Shown one piece after another: positions 26,368 to 34,456 of a stretch of 48,934 nucleotides of DNA. Positions within the stretch are counted from its first letter, which is position 1, and each line of letters opens with the position of its first letter. A program made the translations under genes and the position numbers. The DNA comes from Chloroflexota bacterium (GTDB lineage Bacteria > Chloroflexota > Anaerolineae > Promineifilales > Promineifilaceae): assembly GCA_003696605.1 (NCBI GenBank), contig RFGV01000040.1, forward strand, positions 1 to 48,934, in the 5' to 3' direction. Below the pieces are notes generated by a model. It worked only from the letters and a program-made list of their open reading frames with translations. It was not told the DNA's origin and did no database searches.

Positions 26368-26541
26368 ACACCCTCCCTTCCCCCTGCCACACCAGCCCCC
26401 CATAACCAACAACACTCCCTACGATTCCCCCACGCTGCCACAAGTCCTATGGACAAAGCCCCCCCTCTTCAGGTAAACTATATTGTTCAGTTAGACAATC
26501 ATCTAATTTTACTTTTGTGCCAGAAAGTAAAAGGAGAAATT

Positions 26542-28359
26542 ATGATTGGTACAAAAAACACAAAAACAAACCAAAACCAACAACCAGCCATCTACCGCCG
26601 CCTCCTAAGCTACCTCCGCCCCTACTGGAAACAAGTCCTACTCGCCTACGGCGCCATGATAGCCAGCGTGCTGCTAAACCTGTTCATCCCCCAAATCATC
26701 AAACAAGCCATAGACGTTGGACTTGCCGCCGGGCGTGCATCCGCTTTATTCGTTTCCGGAGGCATCATCCTGGCCATTGCCCTCATACGAGGCATTGCCG
26801 GATTCGGTCAACGATTCTACGGCGAATGGCTTACTCATCGCGTCGCCTATGACCTGCGCAACGCCTACTACCGCAGTGTCCAAAGTCTCCCATTCGCCTT
26901 CCATGATCGCACCCACACTGGCGACCTGATGAGCCGTGCCACCAGCGACATCTCTGAAACCGAGCGATTCGTCGGCATTGGCCTCATGGACCTGCTTTCC
27001 ACATTCCTGCTATTACTGGGTGTATTAGGCGCCATGTTATTCGAATCCATCCCATTAGCTCTGCTTGCGCTCCTTCCCATGCCCGTGTTGCTCATCGCCA
27101 CACTCCGCTTTGGCAACACCGTTCGCCCCATGTTCAAAAGCATCCAGGAACAAATTGGGCTGCTTTCCACCACCATGCAAGAAAGTCTGACCGGTATCCG
27201 GGTAGTCAAAGCATTTGCCCGCGAACCATATGAGCTACAAAAATTCGATGAAGCCAACGACGAATGGTTCCGTCGCCGCTACAATTTAATTCAAACCTGG
27301 GCGAATAACTGGCCATTCTTCACCTTTCTGGTGGCCAGCAGCATCTTTTTATTGCTCTGGTTTGGCGGGCCACGCGCTCTGAGTGGCGAAATTACTGTTG
27401 GTTCTCTGTTTGCCCTTATTTCTTATGTGCTGATGCTTAGTCAGCCAGTGCAACGATTGGGGTTTCTGGTAAATCTGGCTGCTACGGCCGGGGCCAGTGC
27501 ATCTCGGGTATTTGAAATTATGGATACTCCCAATGAAGTGGCCGACCGTCCAGATGCGATAGAGTTACGGAATCCAAAGGGAGAAGTGATTTTTGAGCAT
27601 GTTGGTTTTGCCTACCGTGAGGGAGTGCCCATTCTGAAAGATGTGAGTTTTCGGGCAGAGCCGGGACAAAAAATTGCCCTTATTGGGCCAACTGGCTCTG
27701 GTAAATCTACGATTACCAACTTGATTCCCCGTTTTTATGAGGCAACAGAGGGGCGTGTATTGGTTGATGGGGTTGATGTGCGCCAAATTCGGCTTCCCAG
27801 CTTGCGCCGTCATATTGGTATTGTGTTGCAAGATCCGTTTTTGTTTAGCCAAACGATTGCGGAAAACATTGCCTACGGCCGTCCTGATGCCAGCCGGGAG
27901 GAAATTGTTGCCGCCGCCAAGGCCGCCCACGCCCATGAGTTTATTATGAGTTTTCCAGAAGGGTATGAGACGCGCGTGGGTGAACGGGGGGTGACGCTCA
28001 GTGGTGGTCAAAAGCAGCGAATTGCCATTGCCCGAGCCCTGTTGACAAATCCGCGCATCCTGATTTTAGATGATTCGACCAGTAGTGTGGATACGGAAAC
28101 GGAACACCTGATTCAGCAGGCGCTGGCTGTGCTGATGGAGGGGCGAACGACGTTTATTATTGCCCAACGCTTACTGACGCTGAAGGGGGCAGATTGTATC
28201 CTGGTGCTGGATAAAGGGCAGATTGTAGAACGGGGTACGCATGAGGAGTTGTTGGCGTTGAATGGTCTTTATCGCCAGATTTATGATTTGCAGTTGAAGG
28301 ATCAGGAAGAGTTTGTGGCTTTGCAAACCAGGATGAATCGTGAGGCACGAAGCGCCTGA
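26542..28359 (+). CDS. Heterodimeric ABC exporter, subunit with degenerate Walker B and H-loop
   Basis: A 605-residue half-transporter. The ATG at 26542 follows AAGGAG; the longer reading from 26449 lacks support. Six membrane helices (about 25-310) precede the ATPase domain: Walker A GPTGSGKST (Lys388), signature LSGGQKQ, and Walker B ILILDDSTSSVD, where the catalytic Glu is Asp511. The switch His is Gln542 (IIAQR instead of IIAHR). This is the degenerate half seen in heterodimeric exporters such as TM287/288 and BmrCD. Its intact LSGGQ should complete the active site with the partner encoded next. Likely substrates are drugs, lipids or peptides. Base composition switches from C/A-rich to G/T-rich near 27350. 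Confidence 0.92.
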   Translation: MIGTKNTKTNQNQQPAIYRRLLSYLRPYWKQVLLAYGAMIASVLLNLFIPQIIKQAIDVGLAAGRASALFVSGGIILAIALIRGIAGFGQRFYGEWLTHRVAYDLRNAYYRSVQSLPFAFHDRTHTGDLMSRATSDISETERFVGIGLMDLLSTFLLLLGVLGAMLFESIPLALLALLPMPVLLIATLRFGNTVRPMFKSIQEQIGLLSTTMQESLTGIRVVKAFAREPYELQKFDEANDEWFRRRYNLIQTWANNWPFFTFLVASSIFLLLWFGGPRALSGEITVGSLFALISYVLMLSQPVQRLGFLVNLAATAGASASRVFEIMDTPNEVADRPDAIELRNPKGEVIFEHVGFAYREGVPILKDVSFRAEPGQKIALIGPTGSGKSTITNLIPRFYEATEGRVLVDGVDVRQIRLPSLRRHIGIVLQDPFLFSQTIAENIAYGRPDASREEIVAAAKAAHAHEFIMSFPEGYETRVGERGVTLSGGQKQRIAIARALLTNPRILILDDSTSSVDTETEHLIQQALAVLMEGRTTFIIAQRLLTLKGADCILVLDKGQIVERGTHEELLALNGLYRQIYDLQLKDQEEFVALQTRMNREARSA

Positions 28360-28376
28360 AGAGGAGTTTTGGGGTT

Positions 28377-30308
28377 ATGAGTGAAAAGAATACGAAAAAA
28401 GGAACTGTTTTGGAAAAGAGAGCGTTTGTGGCGGGAAACGGCCGTTCCCGGCTAGATCGTCTCTTTGGTTTTGCTGAAATGAGCGAAGAGGAACTGGAGC
28501 GGGAACAGCGCATCAAAGACCTGCTACCAGACGAAGACGAACTACTAGGCAAGGCATACGACGGCCGTCTTGTGCGCCGCCTCCTCCAATATCTCAGACC
28601 ATACCACCGCAAACTAATTGCTGCCATCATCCTCATGGTCACCAGCTCTCTGCTGAGCGTAGCACAACCCCTCATCATCGGCCGTGCCATCGACGACGGA
28701 ATTCGGGGCGGTTCTCTAACCACCTTGCGGTTTTGGACTATCGCCTTCATCCTTGCTGCCGTTGGTGAATGGATTAGCAACCGTTCGCGCATTTCCCTAA
28801 TGGCCTATGTGGGCACAAAAGTCGTTGCCGATTTTCGCAGCCACCTCTTTCGCCACCTGCACACCCTCACCCTCAACTTCTACAACAATTACAGCATCGG
28901 CCGTCTAATGAGCCGCCTCATCAGTGATGTCGGTGTGCTTCAGGACTTCATCACCTGGTCTATTACTGGCCTCTTCCGCTCATTCTTCACCCTCACCGGT
29001 ATCATCATCGCCATGCTCATCCTCAACTGGCGATTGGCATTGGTTGCCTTTGCCGTTTTGCCGCTCATGATTATCCTGACCAACTACTGGCGGGTACGGG
29101 TACGCGCAGCTTACCGAGCGACCCGACAACGGCTTTCTCTCATCAACGGCTACCTGAACGAAAGCATCTCCGGCATTCGGGTCACCAAAAGCTTTACTCG
29201 CGAAGAAATGAATGCGCGCCAATTTGATGACCTGAACCGTTCATTTTTCAATGCCAATGTGAATGCCACCCGCCTGGCTGCTGTCTTTTTCCCTGGGGTA
29301 GATTTTATGGGGTCACTGGCAACGGCACTGGTGGTTGGCGTTGGTGGCTGGTTGGTGTTGGGTAACGCCCTGACTACGGGTACATTGATTGCCTTTGTTT
29401 TGTATGTAAATCGGTTTTTTGAGCCGATTCGGGAACTGGCACAACGGTATAATGTGTTTCAGGCAACGATGGCTGCCAGTGAACGGGTTTTTAACTTGCT
29501 GGATACGAAGCCAGATATTACTGATGCCCCGGATGCAATTCAGTTGCCTCCCATTAAAGGGCATGTGGTATTTGAAGATGTCAGTTTTGCCTACAAGGAT
29601 GGAGAGCCTGTGTTGCGGAATATTTATCTCACGGCCGAACCGGGACAAACGATTGCTTTGGTGGGGGAAACAGGGGCAGGTAAAAGTACTATCATCCGTT
29701 TGCTGGCTCGCTTTTTTGATGTGACAAACGGCCGTATTACCATTGACGGGTATGATATTCGTCAGGTTACTCGCGCCAGCCTGCGCTCCCAATTGGGTGT
29801 TGTGTTACAAGACACCTTTTTATTCACCGGCACCATCGCAGACAACATTCGATACGGCCGTTTAGATGCCACCGACGAAGAAATCATAGCCGCCGCCAAA
29901 GCCGTAGGCGCACATGAATTCATCAGCAAATTACCCGAAGGATATGAGACAGAAGTCGGAGAAAACGGCGTCAATCTGAGTGTCGGACAACGACAAATCA
30001 TCTCTTTTGCCCGGGCATTACTGGCTAATCCGCGCATCCTGATTTTAGACGAGGCCACCAGCAGTGTGGACACAACAACCGAAAAACAAATTCAGAAGGC
30101 ACTGGCCCGGTTGCTAGACGGCCGAACCAGTTTTGTGATCGCCCATCGTCTGAGCACCATTGTCAATGCCGACCAAATCGTCGTACTGGATAACGGCCGT
30201 ATTGTAGAACAAGGCACACACGAAGAACTACTCGCACGCAAAGGCCGCTACTATCACCTTTACACGATGCAATGGGCACAAGAAGGCACCCAATTCAGCA
30301 AAAACTAA
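28377..30308 (+). CDS. Heterodimeric ABC exporter, catalytic subunit
   Basis: A 643-residue half-transporter encoded 17 bases downstream of its partner, with GAGGAG before the ATG. About 65 charged residues precede the first membrane helix, an N-terminal extension that the partner lacks. The ATPase domain has Walker A GETGAGKST, Walker B ILILDEATSSVD with the catalytic Glu559, and the switch His590 in VIAHRLST. Its signature, however, reads LSVGQRQ, with Val536 in place of the first Gly of LSGGQ. The defects of the two subunits are complementary, giving one consensus and one degenerate ATP site, as in TM287/288-type exporters. A strong bidirectional terminator follows. Confidence 0.92.
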   Translation: MSEKNTKKGTVLEKRAFVAGNGRSRLDRLFGFAEMSEEELEREQRIKDLLPDEDELLGKAYDGRLVRRLLQYLRPYHRKLIAAIILMVTSSLLSVAQPLIIGRAIDDGIRGGSLTTLRFWTIAFILAAVGEWISNRSRISLMAYVGTKVVADFRSHLFRHLHTLTLNFYNNYSIGRLMSRLISDVGVLQDFITWSITGLFRSFFTLTGIIIAMLILNWRLALVAFAVLPLMIILTNYWRVRVRAAYRATRQRLSLINGYLNESISGIRVTKSFTREEMNARQFDDLNRSFFNANVNATRLAAVFFPGVDFMGSLATALVVGVGGWLVLGNALTTGTLIAFVLYVNRFFEPIRELAQRYNVFQATMAASERVFNLLDTKPDITDAPDAIQLPPIKGHVVFEDVSFAYKDGEPVLRNIYLTAEPGQTIALVGETGAGKSTIIRLLARFFDVTNGRITIDGYDIRQVTRASLRSQLGVVLQDTFLFTGTIADNIRYGRLDATDEEIIAAAKAVGAHEFISKLPEGYETEVGENGVNLSVGQRQIISFARALLANPRILILDEATSSVDTTTEKQIQKALARLLDGRTSFVIAHRLSTIVNADQIVVLDNGRIVEQGTHEELLARKGRYYHLYTMQWAQEGTQFSKN

Positions 30309-30328
30309 TACACCAACACCCCAAACAA

Positions 30329-30376
30329 AAAAGCCGGTCAGCAGTCAGCCCACAAGCCTTCCGTTGACCGGCTTTT
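30329..30376. terminator. Bidirectional intrinsic terminator
   Basis: AAAAGCCGGTCA (30329-30340) pairs perfectly with TGACCGGCTTTT (30365-30376), a 12-bp stem whose A/T ends give a T-run on both strands. It separates the ABC exporter (+) from the M42 peptidase operon (-). Confidence 0.9.
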
Positions 30377-30397
30377 CTTTTCATATTACCAGTTCAT

Positions 30398-31390
30398 CTA
30401 CAACGCAATCGGTTTGGAAAGAATCTCCACCAGCAAACGAACACTATTTTCCACATCATTCCCATCCACCATCTCACTTTGTGAGTGGACATACCGACAA
30501 GGAATCGAAATACAACCAGCCGCACACCCGGCATTGGCAATCTGCATTGGGCGGGCATCCGTAGTCCCCCCCTCCAAAACTTCCATCTGGTACGGAATAC
30601 CGGCTTCTTCTGCGCGTTGCCGCATCAACTTCACCAGACCAGCATGGGCAATCATTCCCGTATCTTTAACTTTGATAGCCGTCCCCTTGCCCAAACTGAC
30701 AGCCATTGGACGGGCTTCTGGCGTATCGCCTGTCAGTGTCACATCCAAAGCAATACCTACATCCGGATTCAACGCATTAGCGGCCGTTTGTGCCCCACGC
30801 GTACCCACTTCTTCTTGCACACTAAAAACAAAATACACATCATGGGGAGTCTCCTTAAGCCGCTTCAAAGCTTCTATGGCAACCACACACCCAATGCGAT
30901 CATCCATGCTTTTGGCAACCAACCGGGAACCCAACACAGCAAATTCCCGCCAGAACCCGGCCGCATCCCCTACTTTCACCGGACAATCTTCCGAACTGGT
31001 AGCACCGACATCTATAAAATGTTTGTCCAGTGAATTTACCTTGTTCCGATCAGCCAGCGGCTCTGTAGAAATAATGCCGATAGTGCCATCTGCAAATCGC
31101 ACCCGATTACCATGCAAAGTGCGGGGATATACACCACCAATATTGGTAAAGCGTACATACCCTTCTTTGGTGATATGAGTGACCATGACGCCAATTTCGT
31201 CCATATGGGCGGCAATCATCACTTTGAGGCCAGACCCATCTCCCTTTTTGTGAACAATCAGGTTTCCCAGGGCGTCCACTTTGATTTCATCGGCGTATGG
31301 GGCTACTTCTGGCTGAATTAAATCACGTACCTGGTCTTCAAATCCGGCTGGACCGTAGGCTTCGGTTAGTTTTTTTATGAGTTCGTTCAT
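30398..31390 (-). CDS. M42 family metallo-aminopeptidase (copy 1)
   Basis: A 330-residue member of the M42 glutamyl/tetrahedral aminopeptidase (FrvX/YsdC) family, cytosolic di-zinc enzymes that form dodecamers and trim peptides left by proteasome-like proteases. Visible ligand motifs in order are AAHMDEIG (His, Asp), KSMDDRIGC (bridging Asp), VQEEVGTRGAQ (catalytic Glu and ligand Glu), ALDVT (Asp) and CRYVHSQSE (last His). All appear intact. GAGGAAG precedes the ATG. It is the last gene of a run of three M42 paralogues read leftward. The GAATTC-like substrate preference of such enzymes cannot be read from sequence. Confidence 0.92.
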   Translation of the reverse strand: MNELIKKLTEAYGPAGFEDQVRDLIQPEVAPYADEIKVDALGNLIVHKKGDGSGLKVMIAAHMDEIGVMVTHITKEGYVRFTNIGGVYPRTLHGNRVRFADGTIGIISTEPLADRNKVNSLDKHFIDVGATSSEDCPVKVGDAAGFWREFAVLGSRLVAKSMDDRIGCVVAIEALKRLKETPHDVYFVFSVQEEVGTRGAQTAANALNPDVGIALDVTLTGDTPEARPMAVSLGKGTAIKVKDTGMIAHAGLVKLMRQRAEEAGIPYQMEVLEGGTTDARPMQIANAGCAAGCISIPCRYVHSQSEMVDGNDVENSVRLLVEILSKPIAL

Positions 31391-31420
31391 GTTCTTCCTC
31401 TCATTTTCAGTTGGCTGGTA

Positions 31421-32464
31421 TCAGTTTAGATTCCGCCGCACGATGTCGGGGGAAAGTGTTCGTAAAACAGCGTCGGTCAATTTGACGACGTTGGCGTAGT
31501 CTTCCAAATTAATCATCATCACGGGTGTATGGGCATGACGACCAGGGACAGCAATGGTAGCGGCGGGGATACCGGTATGAGTACGCTGAATAACGGCCGT
31601 ATTTGTGCCGCCACCCCCTGGCCGCCGAATCTGATAAGGAATTCCTCGTTCAGCCGCCGTGCGGGTAATATGCGCTACCAGTCGCGGGTCCTGAATCGTC
31701 ACAGCATCCATCACATAAATAGATGGTCCCTGACCAAGTGCCACATTGGGGCTTACATCTTCTTTCGTGGGCAAATCATAGGCCGGTGTACACTCCAATA
31801 CCAGCGCGACATCAGGCTGGACACTATAAGCCGCTACTTGTGCGCCGCGCAAGCCTACTTCTTCCTGCACGGTAAACGCTGCATACAAATCAAAGGGATA
31901 GGGTTCGCCTCGCAAAAGCTCAATCAAGGCCGCACAACCAGCCCGATTATCAAATGCTTTGCCCAAAGCTGTATTCCCCATTTCCTGGTATGTTGTCACA
32001 AATGCAGCAAAATCTCCCGGCTTCACCTTGCCATTGGCTGCGCTTTTGTCCTTGGCGCCAATATCTATACGCATACTGTCAATTTTGACCACTCGTCGCC
32101 GCTCTGATGCAGAAAGCAGGTGAACAGGCTTGGCACCAATGACACCGGAAATTTTGTCGGCACCCACACGTACGACTTTGCCTAGCAAGGTGCGATCATT
32201 GAAACCACCGACTGGTTCGAATTTAAGTGTGCCATCACTGGCTATTTCGGTAATCATTAATCCGACTTCGTCCATGTGGGCATCTACCAAGACACGCAAG
32301 TCAGATGCCCCTGTGCCTTTTTTGAGGGCTATCAGGTTGCCCATGCTATCCACTCGCCATTCGTCCACATGGTCGGCAATGAGGTCTCGAATGAGTAAAC
32401 GTATTTCTTTTTCGTTGCTGGAAACGCCATCAGCTTCGGTTAGTTGTTTGAGTAGTTCGTTCAT
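31421..32464 (-). CDS. M42 family metallo-aminopeptidase (copy 2)
   Basis: A 347-residue paralogue. Motifs are VDAHMDEVGLM, KAFDNRAGC, VQEEVGLRGAQ, VLECTP and GRHAHTPV. The fourth position has Glu (ECT) rather than the Asp (DVT) of its neighbours, a substitution that also occurs among natural M42 enzymes and may alter metal or substrate choice. The ATG overlaps the stop of copy 3 by four bases and is preceded by GGAGG, so the two are translationally coupled. It is 30 bases upstream of copy 1. Confidence 0.92.
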   Translation of the reverse strand: MNELLKQLTEADGVSSNEKEIRLLIRDLIADHVDEWRVDSMGNLIALKKGTGASDLRVLVDAHMDEVGLMITEIASDGTLKFEPVGGFNDRTLLGKVVRVGADKISGVIGAKPVHLLSASERRRVVKIDSMRIDIGAKDKSAANGKVKPGDFAAFVTTYQEMGNTALGKAFDNRAGCAALIELLRGEPYPFDLYAAFTVQEEVGLRGAQVAAYSVQPDVALVLECTPAYDLPTKEDVSPNVALGQGPSIYVMDAVTIQDPRLVAHITRTAAERGIPYQIRRPGGGGTNTAVIQRTHTGIPAATIAVPGRHAHTPVMMINLEDYANVVKLTDAVLRTLSPDIVRRNLN

Positions 32465-33540
32465 TTTTCCTCCATCATGCCTGCGGCGAGGCTTTCCAGG
32501 AATTTGTCGTCGAGGCGGGTGATGAATTCGGCCAAGAGGCGGCCTGTGCGTTCTATGTCGGTGAGATCGGCCGTTTCAACCATCGTATGCATGTAACGCA
32601 AGGGAATTCCTACCAGACCAGTGGGAATGCCTTCACGGGCTATTTGCAACCCAAATGCGTCGGTACCGCTGTAACGGCTGTGTGTAGCGGTATGTACAGG
32701 TAATTCGATGGCATCTGCAGCTTCTTTAAGTGCTCGATACATGCCCGGATGTACATTTGGCCCCCAATCTATTGTTGGCCCGCCACCTAGTTCGAAGGCA
32801 TTGGCATCATTAACACCGGGACCTTTGCCAAAGGTGACGTCAATAGCTACGGCTGCATCTGGTCGTTGGGAAAATGCGCTGGTATATGCACCCAACAGTC
32901 GGGTTTCTTCCTGGGCAGTAGCAACGGCTATGATATCCCAGGTGTGTGTACGTTGTGCCAGATAATGAAGACAGAGGGTAACGGCCGTTACCGACGCCCG
33001 ATTATCCAGCGACTTGCCGGCAACTCTCTTACCCAGCAATTGATGCAACGGCTGCCGAAAACTAACAAAATCCCCAACAGAAACCAGTTTTTCCACTTCC
33101 TCTGCTGGCAACCCTACATCTACAACCAAATCTTCATAATCATACGGCTTATTCTGTTTTTCTTCTGGCAACATAGAAGGGGGCAGACAACCCAGCACAC
33201 CAGGTAACTCCTGACGACCATGCACCACAACCTGTTGGGCATAAATCTGGCGAATGTCCACTCCCCCCACATTGGTTACCCGCAAAAAGCCATATCCATT
33301 ATGAGAAACAATTTGCCGCACCATCAGGCCGATTTCATCCATGTGTGCAGCCAACAACAAGCGTTGTCGGGGTGCTTTCCCTTGCCCATTTCGCACAGCA
33401 ATCAGGCTACCTACCCGATCAACTGTTACGCTATCCACATATGGCTGCCATAGCTCGGCAATGACATGTGCAATTCCGCCTTCATTTCCAGACGGACCAG
33501 GTGTTTCTGTTAGTTTTTTCAAAATCTCAAATGTGTCCAT
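32461..33540 (-). CDS. M42 family metallo-aminopeptidase (copy 3, divergent)
   Basis: A 359-residue protein when started at the ATG at 33540 (a GTG nine bases earlier is possible). Motifs are AAHMDEIGLM, KSLDNRAS, TAQEETRLLGAY, AIDVTF and LRYMHTMVE. The catalytic EE pair is kept, but the usual VGxRGA that follows is TRLLGA, so this copy is the most diverged of the three near the active site. It is the first of the three M42 genes and follows the Thr/Pro-rich membrane protein gene by about 30 bases, so all four may share a transcript. Confidence 0.9.
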   Translation of the reverse strand: MDTFEILKKLTETPGPSGNEGGIAHVIAELWQPYVDSVTVDRVGSLIAVRNGQGKAPRQRLLLAAHMDEIGLMVRQIVSHNGYGFLRVTNVGGVDIRQIYAQQVVVHGRQELPGVLGCLPPSMLPEEKQNKPYDYEDLVVDVGLPAEEVEKLVSVGDFVSFRQPLHQLLGKRVAGKSLDNRASVTAVTLCLHYLAQRTHTWDIIAVATAQEETRLLGAYTSAFSQRPDAAVAIDVTFGKGPGVNDANAFELGGGPTIDWGPNVHPGMYRALKEAADAIELPVHTATHSRYSGTDAFGLQIAREGIPTGLVGIPLRYMHTMVETADLTDIERTGRLLAEFITRLDDKFLESLAAGMMEEK

Positions 33541-33571
33541 ATCTTTCACTCTCTATTATTTCGTCAAAAGT

Positions 33572-34186
33572 CTAAGGTGTTGGTGTGTCTGTACTTGTCG
33601 GTACAGGTGTATTGGTGAGTGTTGGCGTTGGGGTATCAACTGGTGGGGGTGTTGGCGTTGGGGTATTGGTTGGCTGTACGGTGATGGGAATAAATGTTGG
33701 TGTAAATGTCGGGGTAGGCGGTAATGGGCTGGGAGTAGAAGATGGTGTACTGGTTGGCGGTGGTGTTGTTGGTATGGCTGTGGCTGTAGGTGGCAGGGTG
33801 GCCGTTGCTGTGAGTGTCGGTGTTAATGTGGCCGTGGGGGTAATGGTTCCGGTAGCTGTGGGAGTGGAGGTACTGGTGGGGGTAGGGGTGTTGGTGGGTA
33901 TTTGTGTGGGCAGGCGTGTCGGGGTGAGGAATTGGGGAGGAGTAGGCAACAGGGTGGCAGTGGGCAGACCGGGAGTAATGGTGGGAACGGCCGTTATTGT
34001 ACCCGGTATAACTTCCGGCAGTTCTGTCGGCGTGGGTGTAGGCGAAATAACGGCCGGTAATGTGGGTGCAACCGAACCATCACCTTCGGGAGCCAACACC
34101 AAAGCCACAATCCCCAAACAATAACATGGTAATGTCAACAAAATAATTCCTATCAGAATTGCATATGTCCGACGCCGATAATCCAT
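33572..34186 (-). CDS. Membrane-anchored Thr/Pro-rich low-complexity protein
   Basis: A 204-residue protein. Positively charged residues (YRRR) and a single helix (about 8-32) anchor it at the membrane. From about residue 45 to the end it is almost entirely Thr, Pro, Ser and Ala in TPTPT-like repeats, with no folded domain. Such tails are common in Chloroflexota and often serve as stalks or sites of O-glycosylation, which fits a genome with many GT39-like transferases; that link is inference. The opposite strand also stays open (a Gly/Val-rich reading), but this is a by-product of the repeat. It lies upstream of the M42 genes on the same strand. Confidence 0.7.
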   Translation of the reverse strand: MDYRRRTYAILIGIILLTLPCYCLGIVALVLAPEGDGSVAPTLPAVISPTPTPTELPEVIPGTITAVPTITPGLPTATLLPTPPQFLTPTRLPTQIPTNTPTPTSTSTPTATGTITPTATLTPTLTATATLPPTATAIPTTPPPTSTPSSTPSPLPPTPTFTPTFIPITVQPTNTPTPTPPPVDTPTPTLTNTPVPTSTDTPTP

Positions 34187-34336
34187 GCAATCAACTCTTT
34201 ATCAGGCAAACCACCAGTGCCATAGTCAAAGCACTATTTATTTACTGGAAACGTCTGTGATGATAGTAGACATTATGGCAAATGACAAATAGAACGGCCG
34301 TTTTCTCCATCTTTCTCCATCATACTCATTCCCCAA

Positions 34337-34365
34337 TTGCGATGCCTATTTGGGCATGTTATAAT
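34337..34365 (+). promoter_or_regulatory. Promoter with extended -10 for the second histidine kinase
   Basis: TTGCGA (34337-34342, 4/6 to TTGACA), a 17-bp spacer, and TATAAT (34360-34365) preceded by TG at the extended -10 position, giving TGTTATAAT as at 10022-10030. It lies about 90 bases before the kinase ATG. The rest of the 270-bp gap holds one ACGGCCGT copy at 34294. Confidence 0.6.
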
Positions 34366-34456
34366 CATCAAAACCTGAATGATTGTTACATAATCATCCT
34401 GTCAGGAGTTTGGCCATCAGCAAACGCTTTCACCTATTGCAGGAAGTATAAACAAG

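Noticed and set aside
26449-26541. N-terminal extension of ABC subunit 1
   Set aside because: The ATG at 26542 has AAGGAG at the right distance, and the extension has no homologous look.
30414-31178. 254-codon + strand open frame over the first M42 gene
   Set aside because: Antisense to a gene with all M42 ligand motifs; no independent support.
33585-34124. Long Gly/Val-rich open frame on the + strand
   Set aside because: It is the antisense of the Thr/Pro-repeat gene. A repeat of ACN and CCN codons leaves the opposite strand open, and there is no ribosome site or domain.
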